This document shows positions 1 to 10,715 of a DNA stretch of 64,000 nt, piece after piece. Location: assembly GCF_026151205.1 (NCBI RefSeq), contig NC_087079.1, positions 12,266,635 to 12,330,634 of the forward strand, read 5' to 3'. The notes below the pieces were generated by a model. That model was not told the DNA's origin. It ran no database searches and was given only the letters and a program-made list of their open reading frames with translations. Source of the stretch: Bolinopsis microptera (lineage: Eukaryota > Ctenophora > Tentaculata > Lobata > Bolinopsidae). The position numbers and the translations under genes were made by a program. Numbering within the stretch: position 1 is the stretch's first letter; every line of letters starts with the position of its first letter.

Positions 1-72
1 ACCAATTTACACTTATACTAATAACATTGTCCCCTCTCACTAAACGTATTATAAAGCGTTCTTGTATACAAT

Positions 73-974
73 CAGGAGGTGACCGGGATTGGCAATTTTG
101 AGCTATCCCGGTCCTGGTCCCAGTCCCGGTCAAGTCACATTTTTCATTCCGGTCCCGGTCAAATGCTGATTCATGATCCCGGTCCCGGTCCCGGTCCCGG
201 TTAATTCAGGATTCTTGGTCCCGGTCAATCACTCAAATTTGCCGGGATTTTGACCGGGATCTTTTACATAATTTCATTCACTGTGATTTTAAGTTTTTAC
301 TTTCATTCATTGTGAATTTCATCTTTAAACAACCTCTGAGCCAAATAAAACAATGTTTAAAATTGCTAAACAGTGTAGATCAAAGCTATTTCTACTCGGT
401 AACTAATATCGTTACATAACTCATAAGTGCAAAGTAACATCAAGCTACGCCCAATTGTCAATTGGAATTGGAGAATGAAACTGTTGAATAAGTTGAGGGA
501 TCATTGATTGAGGAATGAGGAATGAGGGTGAACTTGAGTAATCAGTACATGAACATTATTGGTGTAGTACATTAGGCCCATGCCCCATATTGACGGGTTT
601 TTTCTAGTTTTTTCTAATTTAATATTCTAGTTATTACTTATTCAAATTGTTCAATTATAATGTAAATGAAAGTTGCAGCTTTCAATATGAGAATACCAGT
701 TTTGGTCCCGGTCATCCCGGTCAACTCGGTCAAATCCCGGTCATCCCGGTCATCCCGGTCATCCCGGTCATCCCGGTCAAATTGGATTGTTGGTCCCGGT
801 CCCGGTCCCGGTCCCGGTAAGATAGAAATTATTGGTCCCGGTCCCGGTCCCGGTAAATTGATAGTCTCAGTCCCGGTCCCGGTCCCGGTCCCGGTCAAGT
901 CACATTTTGTATCCCGGTCCCGGTCCCAGTTCCGGTCCCGGTCAGGCCTGAAATCATGTCCCGGTCACCTCCTG
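73..974. mobile_element. Non-autonomous hAT-like element with CCCGGT arrays
   Basis: The ends are perfect inverted repeats starting CAGGAGGTGACCGGGA, and the element is flanked by the exact 8-bp direct repeat TATACAAT (65-72 and 975-982). An 8-bp target duplication and CAGG termini are typical of the hAT superfamily. The interior is filled with CCCGGT hexamer runs at both ends (about 100-250 and 690-970) and an AT-rich core. There is no transposase; the open frames across the hexamers are low-complexity Gly-Pro or Ser-Arg strings and are not genes. A second, shorter copy of the family lies at 33083-33556. Confidence 0.75.
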
Positions 975-982
975 TATACAAT

Positions 983-1417
983 AATAATAATCTATGTGAC
1001 GCTGAAACAAGTCGAGACTTGAGGGAAATCTAAAGAAGAAGAATGAGGGACTGACTAAAGAAACGACCGCCAAAAGCAGCAGACAAAGGAGCGAGTGACC
1101 TACATCTCAACATCTGGGTCCCCTGAAATCTGATATTTCCATTCTATAATAGAGCCCTAACATGTATACATAATATTACTGTGTAGAGTTTCTCCGCACC
1201 TGTTAGTAGTTCCAAACATTGTTCAAAACTCACAGCAGTGGGTTCTAGCCCGAACGCTATCTGGTTTATTTTTCTGCCGCAGGGTTTAAGCCACGGAGTT
1301 AACCGACGCGAAATTTACCCGATCACTGGGACCTAGATGCAGAGTATCTACACCACAAGCTCTCCATCTTCAACATATTTCATTTTGAAACAATTGGTTT
1401 TGTACATTTCAGATCTA
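983..1417. other. Intergenic, nothing recognised
   Basis: AT-rich sequence between the hAT-like element and the left arm of the TSP1 inverted duplication. I see no coding signal, RNA gene or repeat that I can support. Confidence 0.5.
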
Positions 1418-3226
1418 TATCATTGACAAATAACGAGACAAAAATTGTAATGCAAGTTGAAGTACGATAATGATAAAGTAAATTACCACAAATCATAGTC
1501 ATAGTGTCCACAATTAACAATTATGTACTAATCACAATTTCCAATCTTCAATAAAATAATTCGAAATTATGTCAAATCATTCTATCGAAACTCGATAACT
1601 TTTTTCAAAAGTCAACGAAAGTTCATCTTATTTCACAGGCTCCACTGGTGCAGGGCACCCGACTTGCCCGACTTTATTTAGACAAATCGTTCTCAACTCG
1701 GAATCACCTTCACAAGGTGCACCACCACCTATTGGCATTTCACATACCCGTTGTCGTATTTTCTCACAGCCTGAATCGGGCCCAAAGCAACCCTGTATTT
1801 TCTTCCAACGACCCCAACTTCCGTTCTTAGAACAAATTTCCTCGTTGCAGACCATCTGCTCTTTTTCCACTTTCATCTCCGCTTCTTCCCCACCGCACAA
1901 CCTTCCTCCATGTTTTGGTTTAGGGTTGTCACACTTCCTGCTCCGTTTCATCACGCCTCCTCCGCATTGTCTGCTGCACTTGCTCCACTCTGTGAACTCG
2001 CTCCAGTTACCGTCGTTCGGGCCGGGCCTACACCTACCTTTACACTTTTTCGTCTTTGGATTAACAGCATCCCCGATACATTCTTGACCACCATATGCAG
2101 CAGCTGGGCTGTCACAGGATCTTTCTCTTTGTGTGAAACCAGTCCCGCATTCAACAGAGCATTCACCATAGTCTCCCCATTCCGACCATTGTCCGTCAAC
2201 ATGACATGGATCCGGGTTACAGGCCTGGTTGTCTGCAGCTTCTCCGTCGCAGGGGTTACCTCCATTCTCTGGTGCTGGGCTGTCACAATTCCTGCTTCGC
2301 TCCATAACACCTCCTCCGCAAGATGCCGAACACTCACTCCATGCAGAGTAATCGCTCCAGTTACCGTCCACTGGGCAGGGTCCTGCATCACACTCAATTT
2401 CTTCAGATGAATCTCCCTCACAGTTCTGACCTCCAAATGCTGGAGCAGGGTTGGAGCAGGACCTTGCTCTTATTGTGATCCCAAGACCACAAGGAGCAGA
2501 GCATTCGGTAAAAGTAGTCCATTCCGACCACCCTCCATTGACTGGATCTGGGACAACAACACATGGAATATTGTTGCAACCCTCGCTTTCTGCAGCGCTT
2601 CCTTCACAGTCGTTACCTCCCTCGCCTGGTGCGGGATTGTCACAGGTCCTGCTCCGCTCCGTAACACCTCCTCCGCAAGATGCCGAACACTCACTCCAGG
2701 CAGAGAACTCGCTCCAGTTGCCATCCACTTTGTTGCTTCCTCCCGCATTACATCCTGCAAGCCAAGCGTCCATTTTCAAGCAGCCCCTCAGCACGTGGTT
2801 CCTCATGTCTTTTATATTCCTTGACGAGTCGAAAGGGTAGCCGAGTGTACCTTCAAATCCTCTCTCCAAGCACTTCCTCCGGTATTGACTCATGGTCTTT
2901 TCCATCTTTTTGTGACACTGTCCACCTTTTTCCTTGACGTCCAAAGTCCCCTTGCTGAAGACGACACCAACCAGGACGACGATGAGTAGCATCAAGATTT
3001 TCATATTTCCGCAGGATCGATACAGTCACAATGATATAGTCACAATAAAATGTTTCAAAAAATGACAACGATTGGTCATTATGGGGGTGAGTATAATATC
3101 TGCAACCTGCTGCCATCTTCAAAACAAGTCAGTTTATTTGTACTCAATACTCATGTATTTAGAACTGGTTGCTTTGAGTACCAAACTGGTATAATGTTAA
3201 TAAACTAATCCTATTGTTAGTATATG
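1418..3226 (-). repeat. Left arm of inverted TSP1 gene duplication
   Basis: The coding region and its flanks match 6034-8030 in reverse complement. Shared sequence extends upstream of both starts (a shared segment with TTCTAAATACA, then TGTATCGATCCTGCGGA just before the ATG) and about 200 bp downstream of both stops. The spacer between the arms (3227-6033) contains a pogo-like element. Confidence 0.85.
1628..3004 (-). CDS. Secreted thrombospondin type-1 repeat protein, copy A (458 aa)
   Basis: An intronless ORF with a signal peptide (residues 1 to about 18, MKILMLLIVVLVGVVFS). A Cys-bearing N-terminal segment (about 25-95) follows that I do not recognise. Then come five TSP1 repeats, each of the form W-S-x-[FWY]-x-x-[WFY]-x-x-C-S-x-x-C-G-x-G with R-x-R-x-C and a final Cys pair, and a sixth degenerate repeat at the C-terminus (KNGSWGRWKKIQGC). 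TSP1 repeats act extracellularly in adhesion and matrix binding; no transmembrane segment is visible, so I infer secretion. The start is the first ATG, in the same context as its inverted paralogue at 6277. The protein is 55 residues shorter than the paralogue because it has one TSP1 repeat fewer. Confidence 0.88.
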   Translation of the reverse strand: MKILMLLIVVLVGVVFSKGTLDVKEKGGQCHKKMEKTMSQYRRKCLERGFEGTLGYPFDSSRNIKDMRNHVLRGCLKMDAWLAGCNAGGSNKVDGNWSEFSAWSECSASCGGGVTERSRTCDNPAPGEGGNDCEGSAAESEGCNNIPCVVVPDPVNGGWSEWTTFTECSAPCGLGITIRARSCSNPAPAFGGQNCEGDSSEEIECDAGPCPVDGNWSDYSAWSECSASCGGGVMERSRNCDSPAPENGGNPCDGEAADNQACNPDPCHVDGQWSEWGDYGECSVECGTGFTQRERSCDSPAAAYGGQECIGDAVNPKTKKCKGRCRPGPNDGNWSEFTEWSKCSRQCGGGVMKRSRKCDNPKPKHGGRLCGGEEAEMKVEKEQMVCNEEICSKNGSWGRWKKIQGCFGPDSGCEKIRQRVCEMPIGGGAPCEGDSELRTICLNKVGQVGCPAPVEPVK

Positions 3227-3602
3227 AGGTGAGACATATTTGTTAACCCGTGACAGCAATAGTCCAATTAGCTTCCACTATTAATCAATCAAAGCCCAGA
3301 ATCACTATCACGTGTCTAGACATATGCTTCACCTCCCCACCAGAATCTGCATAATCCTGTACCTGTCATAACATCTATTGTTAACATGTTGTTTGACAAT
3401 CAATTATTTATAATATCAGATATATGATACAATTATTTTAATAAGAATAAATGTGACATTTATTTTTCCGTCGGACAGTTCCTCATGTCTTTTATGGCGT
3501 ACAGACACGTGAAGGTGAACAACTGACATTATGTTGAAATTATGAACCTCCCTATTCCTTAACTCACATGGACAACTAAATTGTTACTGTTAGTAGTAAC
3601 TA
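3227..3602. other. Spacer between inverted TSP1 arms, left part
   Basis: AT-rich spacer with no gene seen, ending at the TA target of the pogo-like element. Confidence 0.5.
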
Positions 3603-4513
3603 CCTTATCGGACCTTATTTGGACGGACATTACATGAACGGACATAATTATGAACGGACATTAATATGAACGCTCGAAGGCATTCAAAACCATCAAAAAT
3701 CCGAATTTTTTTCAATTGTTTTGACGTTTTTTTAATTTCAGCAAATGATTTTTAAATCCATTTTTTATACAGTAAGTAAGAAAAGCAGTCATTAAGCAGT
3801 AAAAATGTTAAAATATGTGTACACGATCAGTTTTAATATCACATATCATCTTCATCAAATGGGTTTTCGTGCATGAAATAGTCCATGCTTAAAGCATCAG
3901 TGATGTCTAGCTTTATGGAAACCTTTTTTTTAATCAAACTACCCCGGTCCTGCATTTCAGTGTTAACTTTTACAAGCCATTCGGCGTGAAGTGGTTTTAT
4001 CTTAGACAACTTAAGATTAACCTTAACATCACGTGGAGATTTCCTAGCACTGTTTCATTACCGCCCCTGAGTAATATGAGCTATAACAACGTCGGACAAT
4101 GTCCTTTGCAACACGATTTACCGTAATATCTAGAGGCTGGAACAAGTTTGTCATGTTGACGGGGACTAGTTCATGAACTATGTTGTTGAGACTTGAGTGC
4201 CATAAATATAATTTCGTTGAATTTTTTCCGCCAAGTACAAGTGACCCTTGAAAACATCATATACTAGTAGAGTTTTCTGTGCCTCCGGCAGACCAAGGAG
4301 AACCTTTCCGTCGTTAACTTACGGCACAATAAAGTTCTCAAAGTTGTCATATTCTGGACAAAAAGTTCGAAATGAAAAAATTTTTGAAAAAATTTCAACG
4401 GACTTTAACTTGGACGGACATTAATTGAACGGACTTTATTTGAACGGACATTAAGATGAACGCTAGGGCTTCCAGCGTTCAAGTAATGTCCGTCCAAATA
4501 AGGTCCGATAAGG
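3603..4513 (-). mobile_element. Pogo/Tc1-like DNA transposon remnant, copy 1
   Basis: Inverted termini start CCTTATCGGACCTTATTTGG and contain a series of inverted GGACGGACATTA-type subrepeats. The element is flanked by TA dinucleotides, the usual target of the Tc1/mariner/pogo group. The interior is the reverse complement of the copy at 34850-35916 but about 150 bp shorter. On the minus strand around 4075-4330 there is a broken remnant of a DDE-type transposase. It is not functional. Confidence 0.7.
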
Positions 4514-4515
4514 TA

Positions 4516-6033
4516 TATCCTCTGTGGTTTACCATATGGGCCCATAAGACGCGCGTTATCTTAGCGTATGCGAACATCGTATTACTATTATGATTGCTAA
4601 TTATGCTTGTGCTTTAATATTATAATATTAATAAGGGCCTCTTGAAGAAAAGTCCGAAAATTCTTAAATGTTTTACCAAATAAGTTTATGTAGCATTAGA
4701 TAGCAGCCCACCATATATACAAATTCTTAAATTTATACTCCCAAAAATAGGTAAAATAGCAATATCTTTCAACCAGATTAATATTGGACCAATAAATGAC
4801 ATAAACTATTTTCACAACTAAAATTAAATAAATTAATTGAGTATTATGTAACGCGATGGAAATATTTTAAGCGGGTTATATCCTGTCCAAACCCAGGATA
4901 AATAACATGAAGACTTTATTGTAACTTGTATGATAAGAGCATTAATATCTCGTCTGAACTATAACTCAAAATCTATTCAATTATGAGTCAAGGCAATGAA
5001 CAAATTTGAGAAGAAGCCCGATATCGAGGAAAGGAAGAAGCCCGATACATAAAGGAAGATTGGTGTGAACAGCTCAAAAGTTAGAGAAAGCAGTTAGAGA
5101 AGGCGGGAAAACTGAAAATAAGAAAGCATGAACCAAATAAGCGGCGTTTTAAGAGATTATTCGATTACGGGATCATCGTTCCCTGAAATGTTGTGAATTC
5201 TTATGCTGTGAGGCGGAATTGTTATTAAAGTAAGTAAGTTTCTTTACAATAAAACATATAAGATCGAAAGTCAACTAGATTTGTTTTGATTTTGGAGTGT
5301 TCAAGAGTAAATGTAGAAAAAAAGTTCCGACAGAGCTTGGAATCGTTTGTGAAGTGACCCTCAAGGGGCTGTCTTTATGTCGTTATAATGTTTATTTAAC
5401 ATATCATTATATTCAAATTTGATCATTAGAACCGCCGGCACCTTCCAGATCAACTGAGACCGCGATATTCGCAAAATTTGTAATATCATTAAGTATAACA
5501 TTCGCGTTTAATTTTTAAGTGGTAAGTATCACAAGTTCTTAAAAATAACTAAATACTAATATGAAACAACAAACAGAAATACAGAACCGCATCGTGCACT
5601 TTATTACGGGACTATGTGGGCTGAACAAGCACCTCCATACCATTTGCAATTATTTTGCACAATTGTGCCTGTTCTATGGGCGACCATGACCAAGATGCTG
5701 TCTCGCACTTTTTCGGACTGTGCCCAGCCAATGCCACAACTTCGGTGGTACCTTGGACTTTCAGGACTATAACTTATAAACTCTTAGCCAACGAAATTTT
5801 AGACAACCAATATTATAAAATGCTTATTTCTATTATAAATAAGAGACGAGAATAGAATATTTTGCCAGTTATGCGATAAATTAAAATATAGTTCAAAGTG
5901 CTTATAAAACCTAATAATGTATATATTATTTATTATTTCATGAAACTTCAAGTTCGTGGTATTCGCATTTAATTTGAAATAATATCATTTATTAATACGT
6001 TAATATTGTTAATATTTGTCAAAATACATTACA
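4516..6033. other. Spacer between inverted TSP1 arms, right part
   Basis: AT-rich and without a gene I can support. A short open frame at 5655-5855 contains a segment faintly like the Cys/His tail of LINE ORF2 proteins, but it is too short and diverged to call. Confidence 0.4.
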
Positions 6034-8030
6034 TATACTAACAATAAAAGTCAACAATAGATGTACGTTATTAATATATAACACCGAATTTTAAATCAAA
6101 GAAACCGGTTCTAAATACACGAGTAGTGAGTACAAATAAACTGACTTGTTTCAATGTTTGAGACGTCTCATATATTCATATACCCACTGCAGAAACAAAC
6201 GAACACTATTATTTCTCGCATCTTTTTATCACGAGTATATACTAGTGACTACTGACTGTATCGATCCTGCGGAGATATGAAAATCTCGATGCTACTCATC
6301 GTCGTCCTGGTTGGTGTCGTCTTCAGCAAGGGGACTTTGGACGTCAAGGAAAAAGGTGGACAATGTCACAAAAAGATGGAAAAGACCATGATTCAATACC
6401 GGAGGAAGTGCTTGGAGAGAGGATTTGAAGGTACACTCGGTTACCCTTTTGACTCGTCAAGGGATATAAAAGACATGAGGAACCACGTGCTGAGGGGCTG
6501 CTTGAAAATGGACGCTTGGCTTGCAGGATGTAATGCGGGAGGAAGCAACAAAGTGGACGGCAACTGGAGTGAGTTCTCTGCCTGGAGTGAGTGTTCGGCA
6601 TCTTGCGGAGGAGGTGTTACGGAGCGGAGCAGGACCTGTGACAACCCCGCACCAGGCGAGGGAGGTAACGACTGTGAAGGAAGCGCTGCAGAAAGCAAGG
6701 GTTGCAACAATATTCCATGTGTTGTTGTCCCAGATCCGGTCAATGGAGGGTGGTCGGAATGGACTACTTTTACCGAATGCTCTGCTTCTTGTGGTCTTGG
6801 GGTCACAATAAGAGCAAGGTCCTGCTCCGACCCTGCTCCAGCATTTGGAGGTCAGAACTGTGAGGGAGATTCATCTGAAGAAATTGAGTGTGATGCAGGA
6901 CCCTGCCCAGTGGACGGTAACTGGAGCGATTACTCTGCATGGAGTGAGTGCTCGGCATCTTGCGGAGGAGGTGTTATGGAGCGAAGCAGGAATTGTGACA
7001 GCCCAGCACCAGAGAATGGAGGTAACCCCTGCGACGGAGAAGCTGCAGACAACCAGGCCTGTAACCCGGATCCATGTCCTGTTGACGGTAACTGGGGCGA
7101 TTACTCTGCATGGAGTGAGTGTTCGGCATCTTGTGGAGGAGGTGTTATGGAGCGAAGCAGGAATTGTGACAGCCCAGCACCAGAGAATGGAGGTAACCCC
7201 TGCGACGGAGAGGCTACAGAAAACCAGGCCTGTAACCCGGATCCATGTCCTGTTAACGGACAATGGTCGGAATGGGGAGACTATGGTGAATGCTCTGTTG
7301 AATGCGGGACTGGTTTCGCACAAAGAGAAAGATCCTGTGACAGCCCAGCTGCTGCATATGGTGGTCAAGAATGTATCGGGGATGCCGTTAATCCAAAGAC
7401 GAAAAAGTGTAAAGGTAGGTGTAGGCCCGGCCCGAACGACGGTAACTGGAGCGAGTTCACAGAGTGGAGCAAGTGCAGCAGACAATGCGGAGGAGGCGTG
7501 ATGAAACGGAGCAGGAAGTGTGACAACCCTAAACCAAAACATGGAGGAAGGTTGTGCGGTGGGGAAGAAGCGGAGATGAAAGTGGAAAAAGAGCAGATGG
7601 TCTGCAACGAGGAAATTTGTTCCAAGAACGGAAGTTGGGGTCGTTGGAAGAAAATACAGGGTTGCTTTGGGCCCGATTCAGGCTGTGAGAAAATACGACA
7701 ACGGGTATGTGAAATGCCAATAGGTGGTGGTGCACCTTGTGAAGGTGATTCCGAGCTGAGAACGATTTGTCTAAATAAAGTCGGGCAAGCCGGGTGCCCT
7801 GCACCAGTGCAGCTGTGAAATAAGATGAACTTTCGTTGACTTTTGAAAAAAAGTTATCGAGTTTCGATAGAATGATTTGACATACTTTCGAATTATTTTA
7901 TTAAAGATTGGAAATTGTGATTAGTACATAATTGGTAATTGTGGACACTATCACTATGATTTGTGGTAATTTACTTTATCATTATCATACTTGCATTACA
8001 ATTTTTGTCTCGTTATTTGTTAATGGTAAT
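6034..8030 (+). repeat. Right arm of inverted TSP1 gene duplication
   Basis: Reverse-complement partner of 1418-3226, including about 240 bp of shared upstream sequence and about 210 bp of shared 3' sequence. The arms differ by one inserted TSP1 unit and scattered substitutions. Confidence 0.85.
6277..7818 (+). CDS. Secreted thrombospondin type-1 repeat protein, copy B (513 aa)
   Basis: Intronless paralogue of the gene at 1628-3004. It has the same signal peptide and the same unrecognised Cys-bearing N-terminal segment, then six canonical TSP1 repeats and a degenerate C-terminal one. The third and fourth repeats are almost identical (SDYSAWSECSASCGGGVMER and GDYSAWSECSASCGGGVMER), so the extra unit is a recent internal tandem duplication. 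The C-terminus ends PVQL where copy A ends PVEPVK. A TATA-like stretch (GTATATACTAG) lies about 40 bp upstream of the ATG. An ATTAAA-type signal lies about 85 bp after the stop in the shared 3' flank. The product is probably an extracellular adhesion or matrix protein. Confidence 0.88.
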   Translation: MKISMLLIVVLVGVVFSKGTLDVKEKGGQCHKKMEKTMIQYRRKCLERGFEGTLGYPFDSSRDIKDMRNHVLRGCLKMDAWLAGCNAGGSNKVDGNWSEFSAWSECSASCGGGVTERSRTCDNPAPGEGGNDCEGSAAESKGCNNIPCVVVPDPVNGGWSEWTTFTECSASCGLGVTIRARSCSDPAPAFGGQNCEGDSSEEIECDAGPCPVDGNWSDYSAWSECSASCGGGVMERSRNCDSPAPENGGNPCDGEAADNQACNPDPCPVDGNWGDYSAWSECSASCGGGVMERSRNCDSPAPENGGNPCDGEATENQACNPDPCPVNGQWSEWGDYGECSVECGTGFAQRERSCDSPAAAYGGQECIGDAVNPKTKKCKGRCRPGPNDGNWSEFTEWSKCSRQCGGGVMKRSRKCDNPKPKHGGRLCGGEEAEMKVEKEQMVCNEEICSKNGSWGRWKKIQGCFGPDSGCEKIRQRVCEMPIGGGAPCEGDSELRTICLNKVGQAGCPAPVQL

Positions 8031-8035
8031 GATTC

Positions 8036-8390
8036 CAAACTATAGTCAAGGCTCATAATCAGTGATCATATTCAGCCAATCTTCAAAGAAAATAGATAAA
8101 AGAGATGAAAAAGTTAGGAGACTACGAACCCCCCCCCTCCTTTCCCTCCAGTTAGTTTCAAGCTTGTGATCATCCTGATAACAGCTCAAATTATTTTTTA
8201 TATGTCAAATCGTGTCATGCAACCGACAGCAAGGAATTATTACAGGAATGATTATCAGATCATGTCATCCAGTTCTGTTGGTTTATCTGTAGTTATCGGT
8301 ATTATGGACTATTAAGGACCACTTGAGTTCGTGTCACACTAAAGTCCAGGTAGCGTATTGTAGTGCAACAGTGTCGCTCTTGGAGGTTTT
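8036..8390. other. Short intergenic stretch before the satellite
   Basis: Contains a short poly-C run near 8131 and no gene. I searched it on the minus strand for the next exon of the giant Ig gene and did not find one. Confidence 0.4.
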
Positions 8391-8393
8391 CGC

Positions 8394-10554
8394 ATTAGGC
8401 TACGTGTCGCACTAGGGTACGTGTCGCACTAGGCTACGTGTCGCACTAGGCTACGTGTCACAGTAGGCTACGTGTCACACTAGGCTACGTGTCACACTAG
8501 GCTACGTGTCGCACTAGGGTACGTGTCGCACTAGGCTACGTGTCGCACTAGGCTACGTGTCGCACTAGGCTACGTGTCGCACTAGGTACGTGTCGCACTA
8601 AGGTACGTGTCGCACTAGGCTACGTGTCGCACTAGGTACGTGTCGCACTAGGCTACGTGTCGCACTAGGCTACGTGTCGCACTAAGGTACTTGTCGCACT
8701 AGGCTACGTGTCGCACTAGGGTACGTGTCGCACTAGGCTACGTGTTGCACTAGGCTACGTGTCGCACTAGGCTACGTGTCGCACTAGGCTACGTGTCGCA
8801 CTAGGCTACGTGTCGCACTAGGCTACGTGTCGCACTAGGCTACGTGTCGCACTAGGGTACGTGTCGCACTAGGCTACGTGTCGCACTAGGGTACGTGTCG
8901 CACTAGGCTACGTGTCGCACTAGGCTACGTGTCGCACTAGGCTACGTGTCGCACTAGGCTACGTGTCGCACTAGGCTACGTGTCGCACTAGGCTACGTGT
9001 CGCACTAGGCTACGTGTCGCACTAGGCTACGTGTCGCACTATGCTACGTGTCGCACTAGGCTACGTGTCGCACTAGGCTACGTGTCGCACTAGGCTACGT
9101 GTCGCACTAGGCTACGTGTCGCACTAGGCTACGTGTCGCACTAGGCTACGTGTCGCACTAGGCTACGTGTCGCACTAGGCTACGTGTCGCACTAGGCTAC
9201 GTGTCGCACTAGGCTACGTGTCGCACTAGGCTACGTGTCGCACTAGGCTACGTGTCGCACTAGGCTACGTGTCGCACTAGGCTACGTGTCGCACTAGGCT
9301 ACGTGTCGCACTAGGCTACGTGTCGCACTAGGCTACGTGTCGCACTAGGCTACGTGTCGCACTAGGCTACGTGTCGCACTAGGCTACGTGTCGCACTAGG
9401 CTACGTGTCGCACTAGGCTACGTGTCGCACTAGGCTACGTGTCGCACTAGGCTACGTGTCGCACTAGGCTACGTGTCGCACTAGGCTACGTGTCGCACTA
9501 GGCTACGTGTCGCACTAGGCTACGTGTCGCACTAGGCTACGTGTCGCACTAGGCTACGTGTCGCACTAGGCTACGTGTCGCACTAGGCTACGTGTCGCAC
9601 TAGGCTACGTGTCGCACTAGGCTACGTGTCGCACTAGGCTACGTGTCGCACTAGGCTACGTGTCGCACTAGGCTACGTGTCGCACTAGGCTACGTGTCGC
9701 ACTAGGCTACGTGTCGCACTAGGCTACGTGTCGCACTAGGCTACGTGTCGCACTAGGCTACGTGTCGCACTAGGCTACGTGTCGCACTAGGCTACGTGTC
9801 GCACTAGGCTACGTGTCGCACTAGGCTACGTGTCGCACTAGGCTACGTGTCGCACTAGGCTACGTGTCGCACTAGGCTACGTGTCGCACTAGGCTACGTG
9901 TCGCACTAGGCTACGTGTCGCACTAGGCTACGTGTCGCACTAGGCTACGTGTCGCACTAGGCTACGTGTCGCACTAGGCTACGTGTCGCACTAGGCTACG
10001 TGTCGCACTAGGCTACGTGTCGCACTAGGCTACGTGTCGCACTAGGCTACGTGTCGCACTAGGCTACGTGTCGCACTAGGCTACGTGTCGCACTAGGCTA
10101 CGTGTCGCACTAGGCTACGTGTCGCACTAGGCTACGTGTCGCACTAGGCTACGTGTCGCACTAGGCTACGTGTCGCACTAGGCTACGTGTCGCACTAGGC
10201 TACGTGTCGCACTAGGCTACGTGTCGCACTAGGCTACGTGTCGCACTAGGCTACGTGTCGCACTAGGCTACGTGTCGCACTAGGCTACGTGTCGCACTAG
10301 GCTACGTGTCGCACTAGGCTACGTGTCGCACTAGGCTACGTGTCGCACTAGGCTACGTGTCGCACTAGGCTACGTGTCGCACTAGGCTACGTGTCGCACT
10401 AGGCTACGTGTCGCACTAGGCTACGTGTCGCACTAGGCTACGTGTCGCACTAGGCTACGTGTCGCACTAGGGTACGTGTCACACTAGGCTACGTGTCGCA
10501 CTAGGCTACGTGTCGCACTAGGCTACGTGTCGCACTAGGCTACGTGTCGCACTA
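8394..10554. repeat. 17-bp satellite array, about 127 copies
   Basis: Tandem repeat of the unit CTACGTGTCGCACTAGG. Variant units (GGTACGTGTCGC, TCACAC, GTTGCAC) are concentrated in roughly the first 700 bp and the last 100 bp, while about 1.4 kb in the middle is almost invariant. This is the pattern expected from homogenisation by unequal exchange. The array directly follows (in the minus-strand sense) exon 37 of the giant Ig gene. Confidence 0.97.
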
Positions 10555-10637
10555 CAGTACGGGGATCTACCCAGCATTAGGATATATGACACAGAACCGC
10601 CCGTAAGGGGGGCCACCCGCCACGTTTCAATACTAAC

Positions 10638-10715
10638 CTTGGCTCGAAAGTTTTCTCAATTCGTAGATGGAGTGAGCGTAGTTCTGACCAGATGTAACTA
10701 CGACATTGTATGATC
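10638..10715 (-). CDS. Giant Ig gene exon 37 (last found), domain 17 F-G strands
   Basis: Acceptor TGTCAG, donor GTTAGT, phase 1 in and 1 out. It encodes GSYNVVVTSGQNYAHSIYEL and a short tail. The next exon is beyond the 17-bp satellite or outside the window. Confidence 0.65.

Noticed and set aside
638-1022. Gly-Pro and Ser-Arg rich open frames
   Set aside because: Translation of CCCGGT hexamers inside the hAT-like element; the same occurs at 32904-33573.
1845-2840. Antisense frames opposite the TSP1 genes
   Set aside because: They mirror the repetitive Cys-rich coding sequence; the sense frames have a signal peptide and a conserved domain pattern.
5655-5855. 66-codon frame
   Set aside because: Only a faint likeness to LINE tails; too short to support.
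8394-10554. CRISPR-like array
   Set aside because: Direct 17-bp head-to-tail units with no spacers, in an animal genome.
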